Positions 8,277 through 17,135 of a stretch of 64,000 bases of DNA are shown piece after piece; position 1 is the first letter of the stretch; the number at the start of each line of letters is the position of its first letter. A program made the translations under genes and the position numbers. Source of the DNA: JAVBMB01 sp031552995 (GTDB lineage Bacteria > Bacillota > Clostridia > Oscillospirales > Butyricicoccaceae); assembly GCA_031552995.1 (NCBI GenBank), contig JAVBMB010000001.1, forward strand, positions 1 to 64,000. The letters run 5' to 3'. The notes below the pieces were generated by a model. The model saw only the letters and a list, made by a program, of their open reading frames with translations. It had not been told where the DNA came from and ran no database searches.

Positions 8277-10106
8277 TCAGGCTTTTAAATCGAAGCCGGA
8301 TTTGCGCACGCTCTCATAGTCGGCCAGCGCGAGCAGGGCGTTTTCGGCCGATACCTCGCGCTTAAGCACGCCGACGCGGTTTTCTGTCAGCTTGTAGCCG
8401 CTTTCCCCCAGCATGGCGTGCAGCGACGCCGTGCGGCTTTTGAAGAAATCGGCCGTTAAATCACTTTCAGTCTCCATTTGAAGGCCGACCTCCTTGCCCT
8501 TTATCGTGACGAAGGACTGCACATGGCCCATGTGCTCAAGGTCGAGCGCAAGCAGTATACGCGCGTTCTCGGGGTCGATGCGCTTGCCGCCCTTTTTATT
8601 GGGATAGACATATAATTCGCATGTCGTCTGGCGCTCGCCGTACTGTACGGGTATCTGCGCGTAGACAAACTGGTTTATCTGTTCCATAAGGCGCATATGG
8701 TCAAGAAGCTTTTGCGTGTGGTCGGCAAGCGCTGGGCGGTCGACGATTTGCGACTGCGATATCGCCTCGCGCACGACGCTCAGCTTGACGAACAGCTCCT
8801 CCTTGGCCTGGCGCAGAAGCGAAGGGGTGTCCTCCTGCCAGCGGTCGATACGGGCGAACATGCCGTCGATGAAGCTGCGCAGGCCGCTCTCCTGCCCGCC
8901 GGGCGCCGCCAGGATGTCGGCGACCTCGCGCGCGGCGCTCTCGAGCACACGGGCGAACTCGCCGAGCTTGGCGCTTCCCACCGTCTCAAGCTCGGGCATC
9001 CCGGCGAGCCTTAGCAGCAGAGCGGGAGTGGTCTCGGGCAACGCGGCGGGTGCCGCGGTCTGCGGTGCGGGGGGTGAAGCTTCGGCTGCGGGCTGCGGCG
9101 CTGCGGGCTCCGGCCCTGCGGCGGTGGGCTGCGGCGATGCCGTATTCTCATCCGGCGGCGAGACGTGCGTCTGCCGGGGCGGGGAGGGTATCTGCTGCGC
9201 CTGGTCAGGCAGCCCGGCCTCCGGCGGAGGAGCGGCCGGCTGAGGCTGACCGGCCTGCACCGCGTCGGCGTCCGCGGGGGTTTGCGGCGTTTGCGGGGCT
9301 TGCGCGGCCGCCGTCTGCTGCGTGTTTTCGCCGCCCTGCGTGCCCAGCAGGCTGTCGACAAGCTTGACCCAGCCGGGCGTCCGCGGCGATTCCTGCGGTT
9401 CGGCTTCAACCTGCGGCTCGGCTGTCTGCTGCGGCATCATCTGCGTTTTGCCCTTGGCAGACGCGCCAAGCGACAGCAGCCCGGTGAGCTGCATCAACAT
9501 ACGCCCCGTCTGCCCCTCGCCGCCGAGTAAACGGTCGGCGGCCTCGAACATCGCCTGCTCCTGCGATATCCTGTTGCCGGCCAAAAACGCGGCGCGCTGC
9601 GGACCTATATCGGGGTTATCACTTATTATCTTCGCCATTGCGCCGACGGTTTCACGCGTCACAGGCAGGCCGAGCTCTTTAAGCTGCGCGGCAAAGCGCG
9701 CCTCATCGCCCGAGGCGAGCGGCTGAGTCTGCGCGACTGCCCGCGGTGCCGGTGTGCCGGATGCCGGCGCGATGTCGGCCGGGATAAGCTCCCCGGCGGC
9801 AAGCTGCGGCTGCGCGTTTGGTACGCGTTCGGTCCCCGGCTGCTCGATGACGAGCTGGACAGAACTGTCCGATGTCTCGCTGACGGTAAGGCGGACATCC
9901 TGCCCGACCTCGAGCCTTGCCCCGCCGTCAAGCCGCGCGCGCATGACCTGGCCGTTTTCCGTTTTGATGTGGACGGTGCCTTTGTCGTTAAAAAGCACGC
10001 GCCCGCTTATGCTGTCGCCCGGCTTCAATGCCGATTTCGACGCCTTGGAGGGCACGAGGCCCAACGATTTATTCAGTTCCGCGACGGATACATTTGCGAT
10101 CCTCAT
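8277..10106 (-). CDS. ylqG: FliK-like hook-length-control family protein (YlqG type)
   Basis: A 609-residue protein starting at ATG 10106 behind a GGAGG site. The N-terminus (about 1-100) is a small beta-rich domain (GDSISGRVLFNDKGTVHIKTENGQVM). Residues about 230-370 are a proline/glutamine/alanine-rich linker of the kind used as a molecular ruler or disordered spacer. The C-terminal third (CELYVYPNKKGG, LALDLEHMGHVQSFVTIKGKEVGLQMETES, then LGESGYKL) matches the Flg_hook domain of FliK, which contacts FlhB. The FlhB-like ylqH lies 25 bases downstream, so the two products may interact. A canonical fliK would sit in the fliF-flgE block, which is not in this window, so this could be an extra copy or the functional FliK. 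Confidence 0.75.
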   Translation of the reverse strand: MRIANVSVAELNKSLGLVPSKASKSALKPGDSISGRVLFNDKGTVHIKTENGQVMRARLDGGARLEVGQDVRLTVSETSDSSVQLVIEQPGTERVPNAQPQLAAGELIPADIAPASGTPAPRAVAQTQPLASGDEARFAAQLKELGLPVTRETVGAMAKIISDNPDIGPQRAAFLAGNRISQEQAMFEAADRLLGGEGQTGRMLMQLTGLLSLGASAKGKTQMMPQQTAEPQVEAEPQESPRTPGWVKLVDSLLGTQGGENTQQTAAAQAPQTPQTPADADAVQAGQPQPAAPPPEAGLPDQAQQIPSPPRQTHVSPPDENTASPQPTAAGPEPAAPQPAAEASPPAPQTAAPAALPETTPALLLRLAGMPELETVGSAKLGEFARVLESAAREVADILAAPGGQESGLRSFIDGMFARIDRWQEDTPSLLRQAKEELFVKLSVVREAISQSQIVDRPALADHTQKLLDHMRLMEQINQFVYAQIPVQYGERQTTCELYVYPNKKGGKRIDPENARILLALDLEHMGHVQSFVTIKGKEVGLQMETESDLTADFFKSRTASLHAMLGESGYKLTENRVGVLKREVSAENALLALADYESVRKSGFDLKA

Positions 10107-10177
10107 ATGGAGCCTCCGGATGCCGGTAAATATATTATGGTAATCCATGTAACGAAAAGGCGGAAAAAGTATGATTA

Positions 10178-10205
10178 TTGACAATTATTTTACCGCTCAT
10201 AATAT
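10178..10205 (+). promoter_or_regulatory. Candidate sigma-A promoter for cheC-cheD
   Basis: TTGACA at 10178-10183 and TAATAT at 10200-10205 with a 16-base spacer. It lies in the AT-rich gap between the divergent ylqG-like gene and cheC. The rest of 10107-10323 shows no other recognisable element. Confidence 0.6.
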
Positions 10206-10323
10206 TATATCGTAGGAAAATGCCGCGACTTAATAGTATAATATTATTGGGTTGCGGGCATGGCTGCCTGCTTTTTTGAAGCACGGGTTTTTTATGGCAG
10301 ACTGCATGTCCGGAGGTGACGAT

Positions 10324-10956
10324 TTGGATAAACTGAGCGGTATCGACCCGCAAAAAATTGATATCCTCAAGGAAATTGGCAACATCGGCGCGGGTAACGC
10401 CGTGACCGCGCTTGCAACCATGCTCGACAGAACGGTCGATATGAGTGTGCCGCGCGCGTCCGTTGTCCCGTTTTATGATATTGTAAATATCCTTAACAAC
10501 CCCGAAGAGGTCACGGTCAGCGTGCTTGTCGGCATGAACGGCGACATCAACGGCTATATGCTGCTTGTAATTGACCCGAAGGACGCGTTTGCCATGGGGT
10601 CTATGATACTGGGGGAGAAGCGCGAAGCGCCCGAAGGACTGAACAGCGACAATATAGATGAGCTCGACAGGTCGCTTCTGTGCGAGGTCGGCAACATCCT
10701 TATCGGGTCGTACCTGTCGGCAATCTGCTCGCTGACCGGGCTTAACATCGTGATGAGCGTGCCGCAGCTGGCAGTTGACATGATTGGCGCGGCGCTCAGC
10801 ATAATCGCAATCGAGTACAGCCAGCTGGGCGACCTTGTGCTGCTGCTTGAGACTGAGTTCACCGAAGAATCGCGGAAGATCAATGGGCACTTCTTCCTCG
10901 TGCCGGAGGCGGACTCGTATAAAGTCCTTATGAAATCGATAGGAATAGATACGTAA
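10324..10956 (+). CDS. cheC: CheY-P phosphatase CheC
   Basis: A 210-residue chemotaxis protein that dephosphorylates CheY-P and binds CheD for adaptation. I chose TTG 10324 because GGAGGTGA lies at the right distance and the protein then begins LDKLSGIDPQKIDIL, the usual CheC N-terminus; in-frame codons upstream have no such site. Two active-site helices are seen: KEIGNIGAGNAVTAL (Glu17, Asn20) and the second copy DRSLLCEVGNILIGSYLSA, both with the ExxN pattern. This marks the two-site CheC subfamily. The stop codon touches the ATG of cheD, so the partners are translationally coupled. Confidence 0.94.
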   Translation: MDKLSGIDPQKIDILKEIGNIGAGNAVTALATMLDRTVDMSVPRASVVPFYDIVNILNNPEEVTVSVLVGMNGDINGYMLLVIDPKDAFAMGSMILGEKREAPEGLNSDNIDELDRSLLCEVGNILIGSYLSAICSLTGLNIVMSVPQLAVDMIGAALSIIAIEYSQLGDLVLLLETEFTEESRKINGHFFLVPEADSYKVLMKSIGIDT

Positions 10957-11433
10957 ATGGCGGTTATACTGGTCGGCATGGCCGACGTAAAAGTTGCCCG
11001 CGCGCCGGATTCCCTTACAACACTCGGGCTGGGTTCATGTGTCGGTGTGTGCCTCATCGACCCCGGCGCGCATGTTGCCGGTATGGCGCATATAATGCTG
11101 CCCACATCGCAAAGCATGAACGGCGCGCGCGCCAAGTTTGCCGACACCGGCATAGAGGATTTGCTTAAAATGATGCAGGCGCTTGGCATGAGACGCGCGA
11201 ACGTGTATGCCAAGCTTGCGGGCGGCGCGCATATGTTCGGCAATGTCAACGCAAACCCTATAATGAACATAGGCGAGAGGAATATTGAGGCCTGCAGGCG
11301 TCTGCTTGAGATGCATCGTATACCGGTGCGTGCCAGCGACGTCGGCGGCAAACTTGGGCGGACAATTGAGTTTTCGGCCGTCGACGGGTCGCTAAAAATC
11401 CGCGCGGCGGGCAAGCCGGAATCATTTATTTAG
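10957..11433 (+). CDS. cheD: Chemoreceptor glutamine deamidase CheD
   Basis: A 158-residue enzyme that converts glutamine to glutamate in chemoreceptor methylation helices and stimulates CheC. Catalytic Cys lies in GLGSCVGV and His in VAGMAHIMLP; KLAGGAHMFG and the C-terminal GRTIEFSAVDGSLKI complete the family pattern. The start follows the cheC stop without a gap. No chemoreceptor gene occurs in this window, so the targets lie elsewhere. Confidence 0.96.
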   Translation: MAVILVGMADVKVARAPDSLTTLGLGSCVGVCLIDPGAHVAGMAHIMLPTSQSMNGARAKFADTGIEDLLKMMQALGMRRANVYAKLAGGAHMFGNVNANPIMNIGERNIEACRRLLEMHRIPVRASDVGGKLGRTIEFSAVDGSLKIRAAGKPESFI

Positions 11434-11482
11434 CATTTCAGGACATTTTTGCGTAAAACAGGCAATTATTTATAGATTTCGC

Positions 11483-11512
11483 TTTACATTTATCACCAAT
11501 AACATGTAAAAT
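11483..11512 (+). promoter_or_regulatory. Candidate promoter before cheY, with inverted repeat
   Basis: TTTACA (11483-11488), 18-base spacer, TAAAAT (11507-11512), in the AT-rich gap after cheD. TTTACAT at 11483-11489 and ATGTAAA at 11504-11510 form an inverted repeat spanning the promoter, so a regulator could bind here. That is inference. Confidence 0.5.
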
Positions 11513-11567
11513 AAGAGAGATACAATTCAGTTTATTGACACATTATCAAGCTTAGGAGGCTACCAAC

Positions 11568-11924
11568 ATGGCACGAGTTCTTATAGTAGATGACGCGGCG
11601 TTTATGCGCATCTCCATAAAGAATATGCTGACGAAAAACGGATATGAGGTTGTGGGTGAGGCCGAGAACGGCCGCATCGGCGTTGAGAAGGTGAAGGAGC
11701 TTGCTCCCGATATAGTAACGATGGATATCACTATGCCGGAGATGAACGGGCTGGACGCGCTGAAGGAGATTGTCAAAATCTCACCGTCCACAAAGGTCGT
11801 CATGGTTTCGGCAATGGGGCAGGAGGCCATGGTGCGCGACGCTATTCTGTCGGGCGCCAAGGGGTTTATTGTCAAGCCTTTTAAAGAGGACGGCATAATA
11901 GCCGCAATAAAAAAGCTTGGGTAA
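11568..11924 (+). CDS. cheY: Chemotaxis response regulator CheY
   Basis: A 118-residue single receiver domain. The acidic pocket (VDD, residues 8-9), the phosphoacceptor Asp53 (TMDITMPEMNG), the switch Ser in MVSAMG and the conserved Lys in IVKPF are all present. It has no output domain, so phosphorylated CheY would act by binding the motor switch (FliM/FliY, encoded at the right end of the window). A strong AGGAGG site precedes the ATG. cheA follows about 100 bases downstream, probably in the same transcript. Confidence 0.96.
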   Translation: MARVLIVDDAAFMRISIKNMLTKNGYEVVGEAENGRIGVEKVKELAPDIVTMDITMPEMNGLDALKEIVKISPSTKVVMVSAMGQEAMVRDAILSGAKGFIVKPFKEDGIIAAIKKLG

Positions 11925-12025
11925 AATGGGCGGGAAGGCGCGTGCTCCTGCCTTTTTGCTGAGCGCATTCTTTTGTAGTTGCGGCATACACGCCGTTTTT
12001 AATCATACGTACGCAGGAGATTGTC

Positions 12026-14107
12026 ATGAGTCAAATTGATCCGATGATTGAGGTTTTCGTGTTCGAAAACCAGCAGCTTTTAGATACGCTTGAGAATGTT
12101 CTTCTTGAGGGAGAGCGGGAGCACGCGCTTAACGCCGAGCAGATAAACGAGGTGTTTCGCGTAATGCACACAATAAAAGGCTCGGCGGCCATGATGTCAT
12201 ATGACGGGATGGCCAGGATTTCGCACGCCGTCGAGGATTTGTTCGCCCATATCCGCGAGAAAACAGCGCGCGGAGGGGACTGGAATAAGATATTCGATAT
12301 TGTCCTCAGCGCCGCCGACATGATAAAGCGCGATGTTGCGACGATTTCCGGCGGAGATCAGCCGAAAGAGGACGGGACGGCGCTTATTGCCCAGATACGC
12401 TCGTATCTGGACGAGATAATAAACGGCGCGGCGGGGTCCGCGCCGGTGCCGGGAGCCGGCATTGAAGCGGTGCAAAGCTCCGCGTCTGTAAATGAGACCT
12501 CAGGCGAACACATAGAGGACAGCGACGCGCCATACTATAAAATCAGGATTACCTTTGAGCCGGACTGCATGATGGAGGGCCTGCGCGCCTTCGGTGTCGT
12601 CAATGATATCTCTCCGATGTGCGTGCGGCTTGCGCATGTGCCCGAGGATTTAATGAGCGACGAGGCGAGCGGGAGAATCGTCAAGAGCGGCTTTTTGATG
12701 TATATTCAGTCGGTCGAAAACCCGGACAAGCTGAAGCAGCTTATCGACTCGACGCTGTTTTTGAGCACGTCGAGCCTTATCCTCATCGCCGGAGACAACG
12801 AGGAGATACCCGAGAACATCCGTCTGCGCGGTGTAAAGCACTCAGACGAGCAGGGCGGCGAGCATGCAAGCGAGCAGGGAGCCGAAAAAGACAGCGCCGT
12901 CAAGGCGCCCGCTGCCAGCACAATGGCTAAGCAGAACTTCATAAGCGTCAACGTCAACAAGCTTGACAAGCTTATGGATCTTGTCGGCGAGATTGTAACA
13001 ACCGAGGCGATGGTGACGAAAAACCCGCAGATAGCCAAGCTGAATGTCGAGGGATTTGAGCGCGCCAGCCAGCAGCTTCGCAAGCAGATAAACGATTTGC
13101 AGGATGTCGTCATGTCAATCCGCATGGTGCCGGTGTCGACATCGTTCCACAAGATGCAGCGTATAGTGCGCGACATGAGCAAAAAGGTCGGCAAGGAAGT
13201 TCAGCTTAATATTATCGGCGAGGAGACCGAGGTCGACAAGAAGGTCATCGACAACCTCAACGACCCGCTGATGCATCTGATACGCAACGCCGTCGACCAC
13301 GGCATCGAAACCCCGGCCGAGCGCGTGGCGAAGGGCAAGCCGGCCGTGGGGCAGCTGACGCTTGAGGCGCGAAACACCGGCGGGGACGTAATGATAATCG
13401 TCACGGACGACGGCCGCGGCATGGACCGTTCGGTCATCGTGCGCAAGGCGATTGAAAAAGGGCTGACGACAAAGACAGACGCCGAGATATCGGACAAAGA
13501 GGCTTTCGCGTTCGCATTCGCGCCCGGGTTTTCTACAAAAGAGAGCGTCACGGAGTTTTCCGGCCGCGGCGTCGGGATGGATGTTGTGCGCAGGAATATA
13601 GAAAAAATCGGCGGCTCAATCGCCATCGAGAGCATACACGGCGGGGAGGATTCGGGCACGTCGGTCAACATCCGCATCCCGCTGACGCTTGCGATAATCG
13701 AGGGCATGAAGCTTCGCGTCGGCGAGCTGATGTTCATCGTGCCGATGCTGACGATACGCGAGGCGTTCAAGCCCGACCGGCAGAATATACTGCTTGACCC
13801 GGACGGCAGCGAGATGATAATGATTCGCGGCGAGTGCCATCCGGTGTTCAGGCTGCACAGGCTGTTTAACCTGAAGCACGAGTTTGAAAACCTTGAGGAC
13901 GGCATACTTGTTATGCTGCACAGCGATGAGGAGACATTCTGCCTGTTTGTCGACGAGCTGATCGGCGAGCAGCAGGCGGTCATCAAGCCGCTGCCGAAGT
14001 ACATACAGCACTTCAACGACAATATGCACGGCATAGGCGGATGCGCCGTGCTGGGTGACGGGTCTATAAGCCTGATTGTCGATATCAACACTTTGCTTCA
14101 TTGCTGA
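12026..14107 (+). CDS. cheA: Chemotaxis histidine kinase CheA
   Basis: A 693-residue kinase with the usual domains in order. The Hpt domain carries His48 in MHTIKGSAAMM. A P2-like response-regulator-binding region spans about 165-265, then a charged linker. The dimerisation domain begins at ISVNVNKLDKLMDLVGE, the HATPase domain holds the N box (HLIRNAVDHGIE), DDGRGMD and GRGVGMDVV, and a C-terminal CheW-like P5 domain ends the protein. It phosphorylates CheY and CheV. CheB, the usual second target, has a degenerate receiver here. A perfect terminator follows the gene. Confidence 0.96.
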   Translation: MSQIDPMIEVFVFENQQLLDTLENVLLEGEREHALNAEQINEVFRVMHTIKGSAAMMSYDGMARISHAVEDLFAHIREKTARGGDWNKIFDIVLSAADMIKRDVATISGGDQPKEDGTALIAQIRSYLDEIINGAAGSAPVPGAGIEAVQSSASVNETSGEHIEDSDAPYYKIRITFEPDCMMEGLRAFGVVNDISPMCVRLAHVPEDLMSDEASGRIVKSGFLMYIQSVENPDKLKQLIDSTLFLSTSSLILIAGDNEEIPENIRLRGVKHSDEQGGEHASEQGAEKDSAVKAPAASTMAKQNFISVNVNKLDKLMDLVGEIVTTEAMVTKNPQIAKLNVEGFERASQQLRKQINDLQDVVMSIRMVPVSTSFHKMQRIVRDMSKKVGKEVQLNIIGEETEVDKKVIDNLNDPLMHLIRNAVDHGIETPAERVAKGKPAVGQLTLEARNTGGDVMIIVTDDGRGMDRSVIVRKAIEKGLTTKTDAEISDKEAFAFAFAPGFSTKESVTEFSGRGVGMDVVRRNIEKIGGSIAIESIHGGEDSGTSVNIRIPLTLAIIEGMKLRVGELMFIVPMLTIREAFKPDRQNILLDPDGSEMIMIRGECHPVFRLHRLFNLKHEFENLEDGILVMLHSDEETFCLFVDELIGEQQAVIKPLPKYIQHFNDNMHGIGGCAVLGDGSISLIVDINTLLHC

Positions 14108-14120
14108 ATATATGCTTTAC

Positions 14121-14155
14121 CCCGGCGGAAGTCGCTTCCGCCGGGTGTTTTTGTC
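14121..14155 (+). terminator. Intrinsic terminator after cheA
   Basis: Perfect 11-bp stem (14121-14131 with 14135-14145), a 3-base loop and a T-rich tail. It ends the cheY-cheA unit before the sigma-28-like promoter of fliD. Confidence 0.92.
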
Positions 14156-14216
14156 TAAAAAAGACATGCTGCCCGACGCAGCACATACAAAAATAACTTT
14201 TTTTGCGGTTTGCTAT

Positions 14217-14242
14217 TAAGTTCGCGCGCGTTATTCCGATAA
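14217..14242 (+). promoter_or_regulatory. Sigma-28 (FliA)-type promoter before fliD
   Basis: TAAG at 14217-14220, 14-base spacer, TCCGATAA at 14235-14242. This is close to the B. subtilis SigD pattern TAAA-N14 to N16-GCCGATAT. It lies 78 bases before the fliD start and directly behind the cheA terminator, so filament-cap and later genes would depend on the FliA encoded at 30350. Confidence 0.8.
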
Positions 14243-14319
14243 TCAGAGTAAGGAAAAGCATGTTTGCCGCCTGGGCGGCTTTTATAATCCGGGGATACCC
14301 CGGGCAAGAGGTGAAAATA

Positions 14320-15858
14320 ATGGCGGCAATTAATGGAAACGTCACGCGAATCACCGGCATGACGTCTGGTATGGATACCGACACACTGGTTAAAAACCTG
14401 ATGAAGATGGAGCAGCTTAAGGTCAACAGAGAGCTGCGCGCGCGCACGCTTACCGAGTGGAAGCAGGCGTCGCTTAAAAGCGTCGCCGGAGACCTGAAGG
14501 ACTTCAAGCTGAAGTACATGAGCGCGCTAAGCGCCGACAATATGCTTACGTCAAAGGCGTATGTCAACTTCAAGGTGACCACGGCCGACACGAGCGGTGC
14601 CGTTACCGTAAACGCCAACGCCGACAACACGGCGACAGGCGTCACCGTCAACGAGGTGACGCAGCTTGCCACGGCGACCTCGGCAAAATCCGGCGGCGCG
14701 GTGCTTACGGGCGACTTGCCCGAGGGCAACGGCGTCCACCTTGGAGATTTGCAGTTTGCCAACGATATCGGCTTTAATTCCGCGGGCAACATTTCGTTTC
14801 GAATCAACGACGTGTCGTTTACCTTCAACCGCAGCGACACGCTTCAAAGCATGATAAACACTGTGTCGTCCAGCGCGGCGGACGTCAATATGTCCTACAG
14901 CCGCCTGACAAACGGGTTTACCATCGAGGCAAAGAAGAGCGGCTCTAAGCAGGATATGACGCTGCAAAACGTGACGGGCAACGTGTTTGGCGAGAACGGC
15001 GCGTTTAAAATCGGCGCTGCCGACATGGCTATGGGCGTCGACGCCAAGCTGAAGATAAACGGCGTTGAGGTGACGAAGGAGAGCAACAGCTTCACCATCG
15101 ACGGCATAGGCTATCAGCTTAACAAGACAACCGACCCGGGGGCAGATATAAAGTATTCGATAACGAAGGATATCGAACCCGCCGTGACAAAAATCAAGGC
15201 GTTTGTCGACGGGTACAACACACTTGTCAAAAAGCTGGACGCCATGCTTACCGAGCGCAAGACAAGCTCGGAAAAAGGCTATACCCCCCTGACCGAAGAG
15301 GAAAAGGCCGAGATGACCGAGCAGCAGATCAAGGACTGGGAGGTCATAGCCAAAAAGGGCCTGCTTAACAACGACGCCGGCATCCGCAGCGTGCTGGATC
15401 AGCTGCGCGGCTCACTGTTTGAGACCGTCAAGGGCGCAGGGCTGTCGCCCGCCGATGTCGGCATAACGACCGGCAGCTATTTTGACGGCACAAAAGGGCA
15501 GATAAAGCTTGATGAAGACAGACTGCGCGCCGAGCTCAACAAGGACGCAAACCGTGTAATGTCTGTGTTTATGGACAGGTCGGAGTCGGCTGACGCGGCA
15601 ACCGCCAGGTCGGAAAACGGGCTGATGTACCGCATATCGAACATCATGGATACCTATACGAAGGGAAGCAACACGACTTCGCTGGACAGCCTTGGCCGCA
15701 ACCTGACGGCCTATAACAAAAAGATTTCGCAGATGGAAGACAAGATGGCAGAGCTGTCGGAGAAATACTACCTTAAGTTTGCCGCTATGGAAAAAGCGAT
15801 GTCCGACCTCAACTCTCAAAGCAGCTGGCTCAGCAGTATGATGGGCGCTAAGGGCTGA
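14320..15858 (+). CDS. fliD: Flagellar filament cap protein FliD (HAP2)
   Basis: A 512-residue exported protein that caps the filament and promotes flagellin folding. ATG 14320 is preceded by AAGAGGTG; the frame extends upstream, but that stretch overlaps the promoter. The N-terminus (RITGMTSGMDTDTLVKNLMKMEQLKVN) is the FliD_N coiled-coil, followed by variable D2/D3 domains (about 60-300) and a FliD_C region (YNTLVKKLDAML, then LDEDRLRAELNKDANRVMSVF, ending in a coiled coil). There is no Sec signal, as expected for a flagellar type III substrate. fliS follows. A second FliD-like gene lies at 46791. Confidence 0.94.
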   Translation: MAAINGNVTRITGMTSGMDTDTLVKNLMKMEQLKVNRELRARTLTEWKQASLKSVAGDLKDFKLKYMSALSADNMLTSKAYVNFKVTTADTSGAVTVNANADNTATGVTVNEVTQLATATSAKSGGAVLTGDLPEGNGVHLGDLQFANDIGFNSAGNISFRINDVSFTFNRSDTLQSMINTVSSSAADVNMSYSRLTNGFTIEAKKSGSKQDMTLQNVTGNVFGENGAFKIGAADMAMGVDAKLKINGVEVTKESNSFTIDGIGYQLNKTTDPGADIKYSITKDIEPAVTKIKAFVDGYNTLVKKLDAMLTERKTSSEKGYTPLTEEEKAEMTEQQIKDWEVIAKKGLLNNDAGIRSVLDQLRGSLFETVKGAGLSPADVGITTGSYFDGTKGQIKLDEDRLRAELNKDANRVMSVFMDRSESADAATARSENGLMYRISNIMDTYTKGSNTTSLDSLGRNLTAYNKKISQMEDKMAELSEKYYLKFAAMEKAMSDLNSQSSWLSSMMGAKG

Positions 15859-15929
15859 CTTGCTGCGATTCTGCAGACGTGTGTGAAAATATCGCGCATT
15901 GGCGCGCGCAAGGCATAGGGGGCTAATTT

Positions 15930-16337
15930 ATGCAGCAGTACTACGCTAACAAACCGAAGGATGTATATCTTAAACAGGGGATTATGACAGCCAGCCCGAT
16001 TGAGCTGATAATCATGCTGTACGACGGCTGCCGCAAGAACCTTATGCAGGCCGAAAGAGCCGTGGCGCGCAACGATAACGCCGCGGCGCATAAGCATTTT
16101 ATCAAAGCGCAGGATATTATATCAGAGCTGGTCAACAGCCTTGACATGCGCTACGAAATCAGCGAGCAGCTGCTGGATTTGTACGAGTTTATGCTTGTTC
16201 AGATTGCCGATATGAATGTGAGCAAAAAGATAGAGGCCATGCCGCCGGTGCTTGAGATGCTGGAGACGCTGCGCGGCACATGGCAGGAAATCGCCGACAA
16301 GCAGCAGAGGGGCGCGTTGAGCTTAAGCGAAGACTGA
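15930..16337 (+). CDS. fliS: Flagellin export chaperone FliS
   Basis: A 135-residue helical chaperone that binds the C-terminus of flagellin before export. The pattern ASPIELIIMLYDGCRKNL near residue 20 and the central KAQDIISELVNSLDMRYEISEQLLDLYEFM are typical. It follows fliD as in most Bacillota and is followed by a terminator. The flagellin gene itself is not in the window. Confidence 0.95.
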   Translation: MQQYYANKPKDVYLKQGIMTASPIELIIMLYDGCRKNLMQAERAVARNDNAAAHKHFIKAQDIISELVNSLDMRYEISEQLLDLYEFMLVQIADMNVSKKIEAMPPVLEMLETLRGTWQEIADKQQRGALSLSED

Positions 16338-16345
16338 ACATGCTT

Positions 16346-16376
16346 CGGCGCCCCGCGTTTTGGGGCGCCGTTTTTT
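16346..16376 (+). terminator. Intrinsic terminator after fliS
   Basis: Perfect 9-bp stem (CGGCGCCCC at 16346-16354 with GGGGCGCCG at 16362-16370) followed by six T residues. Confidence 0.92.
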
Positions 16377-16514
16377 AAAGACGTAAAGCGGGGTCCGGCG
16401 CGTGCGGCGCGCCTGCCTGCCGCCGGAGGCAACGCCGCGGCCGGGTCATCGGTTGCCGGGCGCCTGTTGTGCGTCCGGCAATATTTTTCTCTGACGGAAG
16501 GGAGCGTGACATAC

Positions 16515-16952
16515 ATGGATGAAAACCGTATAGAGCGGCTTTTGATGCGGAAGGCCGAGCTGATTGACAGCTTTTTTGAGCTGACGCGCAAGCAGTGCGA
16601 GCTGCTGGCGGACACCGAAAACGACGACATCGCCGAGGCTCTGCAGAGCAACCTCGACAGCCGCAAGGTGGTTATCGACGGGGTTGAGCGGATACAGAGC
16701 GAGCTTGCCGAGCTGTATAAAAACCGCGCCGCAAACGCGGCGTCGGCACGCGAAGTGAAGATTGCCGATGAAATTGACGCGACGCTTAAGGAGATAAAAC
16801 AGCTCGACGACGAAAATATCGCGGCGGCCGCGGCGCGCAAGAATGACCTTAGCCTGCAGGCGAAACTGATGCAGGCGAACCGCAAGGGCGTCAGCATCTA
16901 TTCGCGCGCCGATACAACCGAGACGAGTGAGTTTTTTGATAAAATCCGCTGA
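16515..16952 (+). CDS. Small helical protein, possible FliT/FlgN-type flagellar chaperone
   Basis: A 145-residue, almost entirely helical, charged protein. ATG 16515 is chosen, with a GGAAGGGAG site somewhat far upstream; a GTG at 16506 is also possible. Residues about 5-115 look like a continuous coiled coil (RKAELIDSFFELTRKQCELL, then SELAELYKNRAANAASAREVKIADEIDATL written in segments), and the end SIYSRADTTETSEFFDKIR resembles the tail of FlgN-type proteins. The position just after fliD-fliS is where fliT often lies. A true FlgN is encoded at 36663. The function is an inference from shape and position. Confidence 0.55.
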   Translation: MDENRIERLLMRKAELIDSFFELTRKQCELLADTENDDIAEALQSNLDSRKVVIDGVERIQSELAELYKNRAANAASAREVKIADEIDATLKEIKQLDDENIAAAAARKNDLSLQAKLMQANRKGVSIYSRADTTETSEFFDKIR

Positions 16953-17135
16953 GAGGCCCTTGCTTATTCCGGACGGCGCATCGCAATGTGCGCCGTTTCG
17001 ATATGTCTGCGCGGAATAAACGTCACGGCAGCAGAACACATGCCGCAATATTACCATAGTGTAACCGGCTTTTGAGATAATGAACTTTAAGAGTATGCGA
17101 AAGTTGCTGTGCGGCGCCGAGGAGGGGAGCTTATT

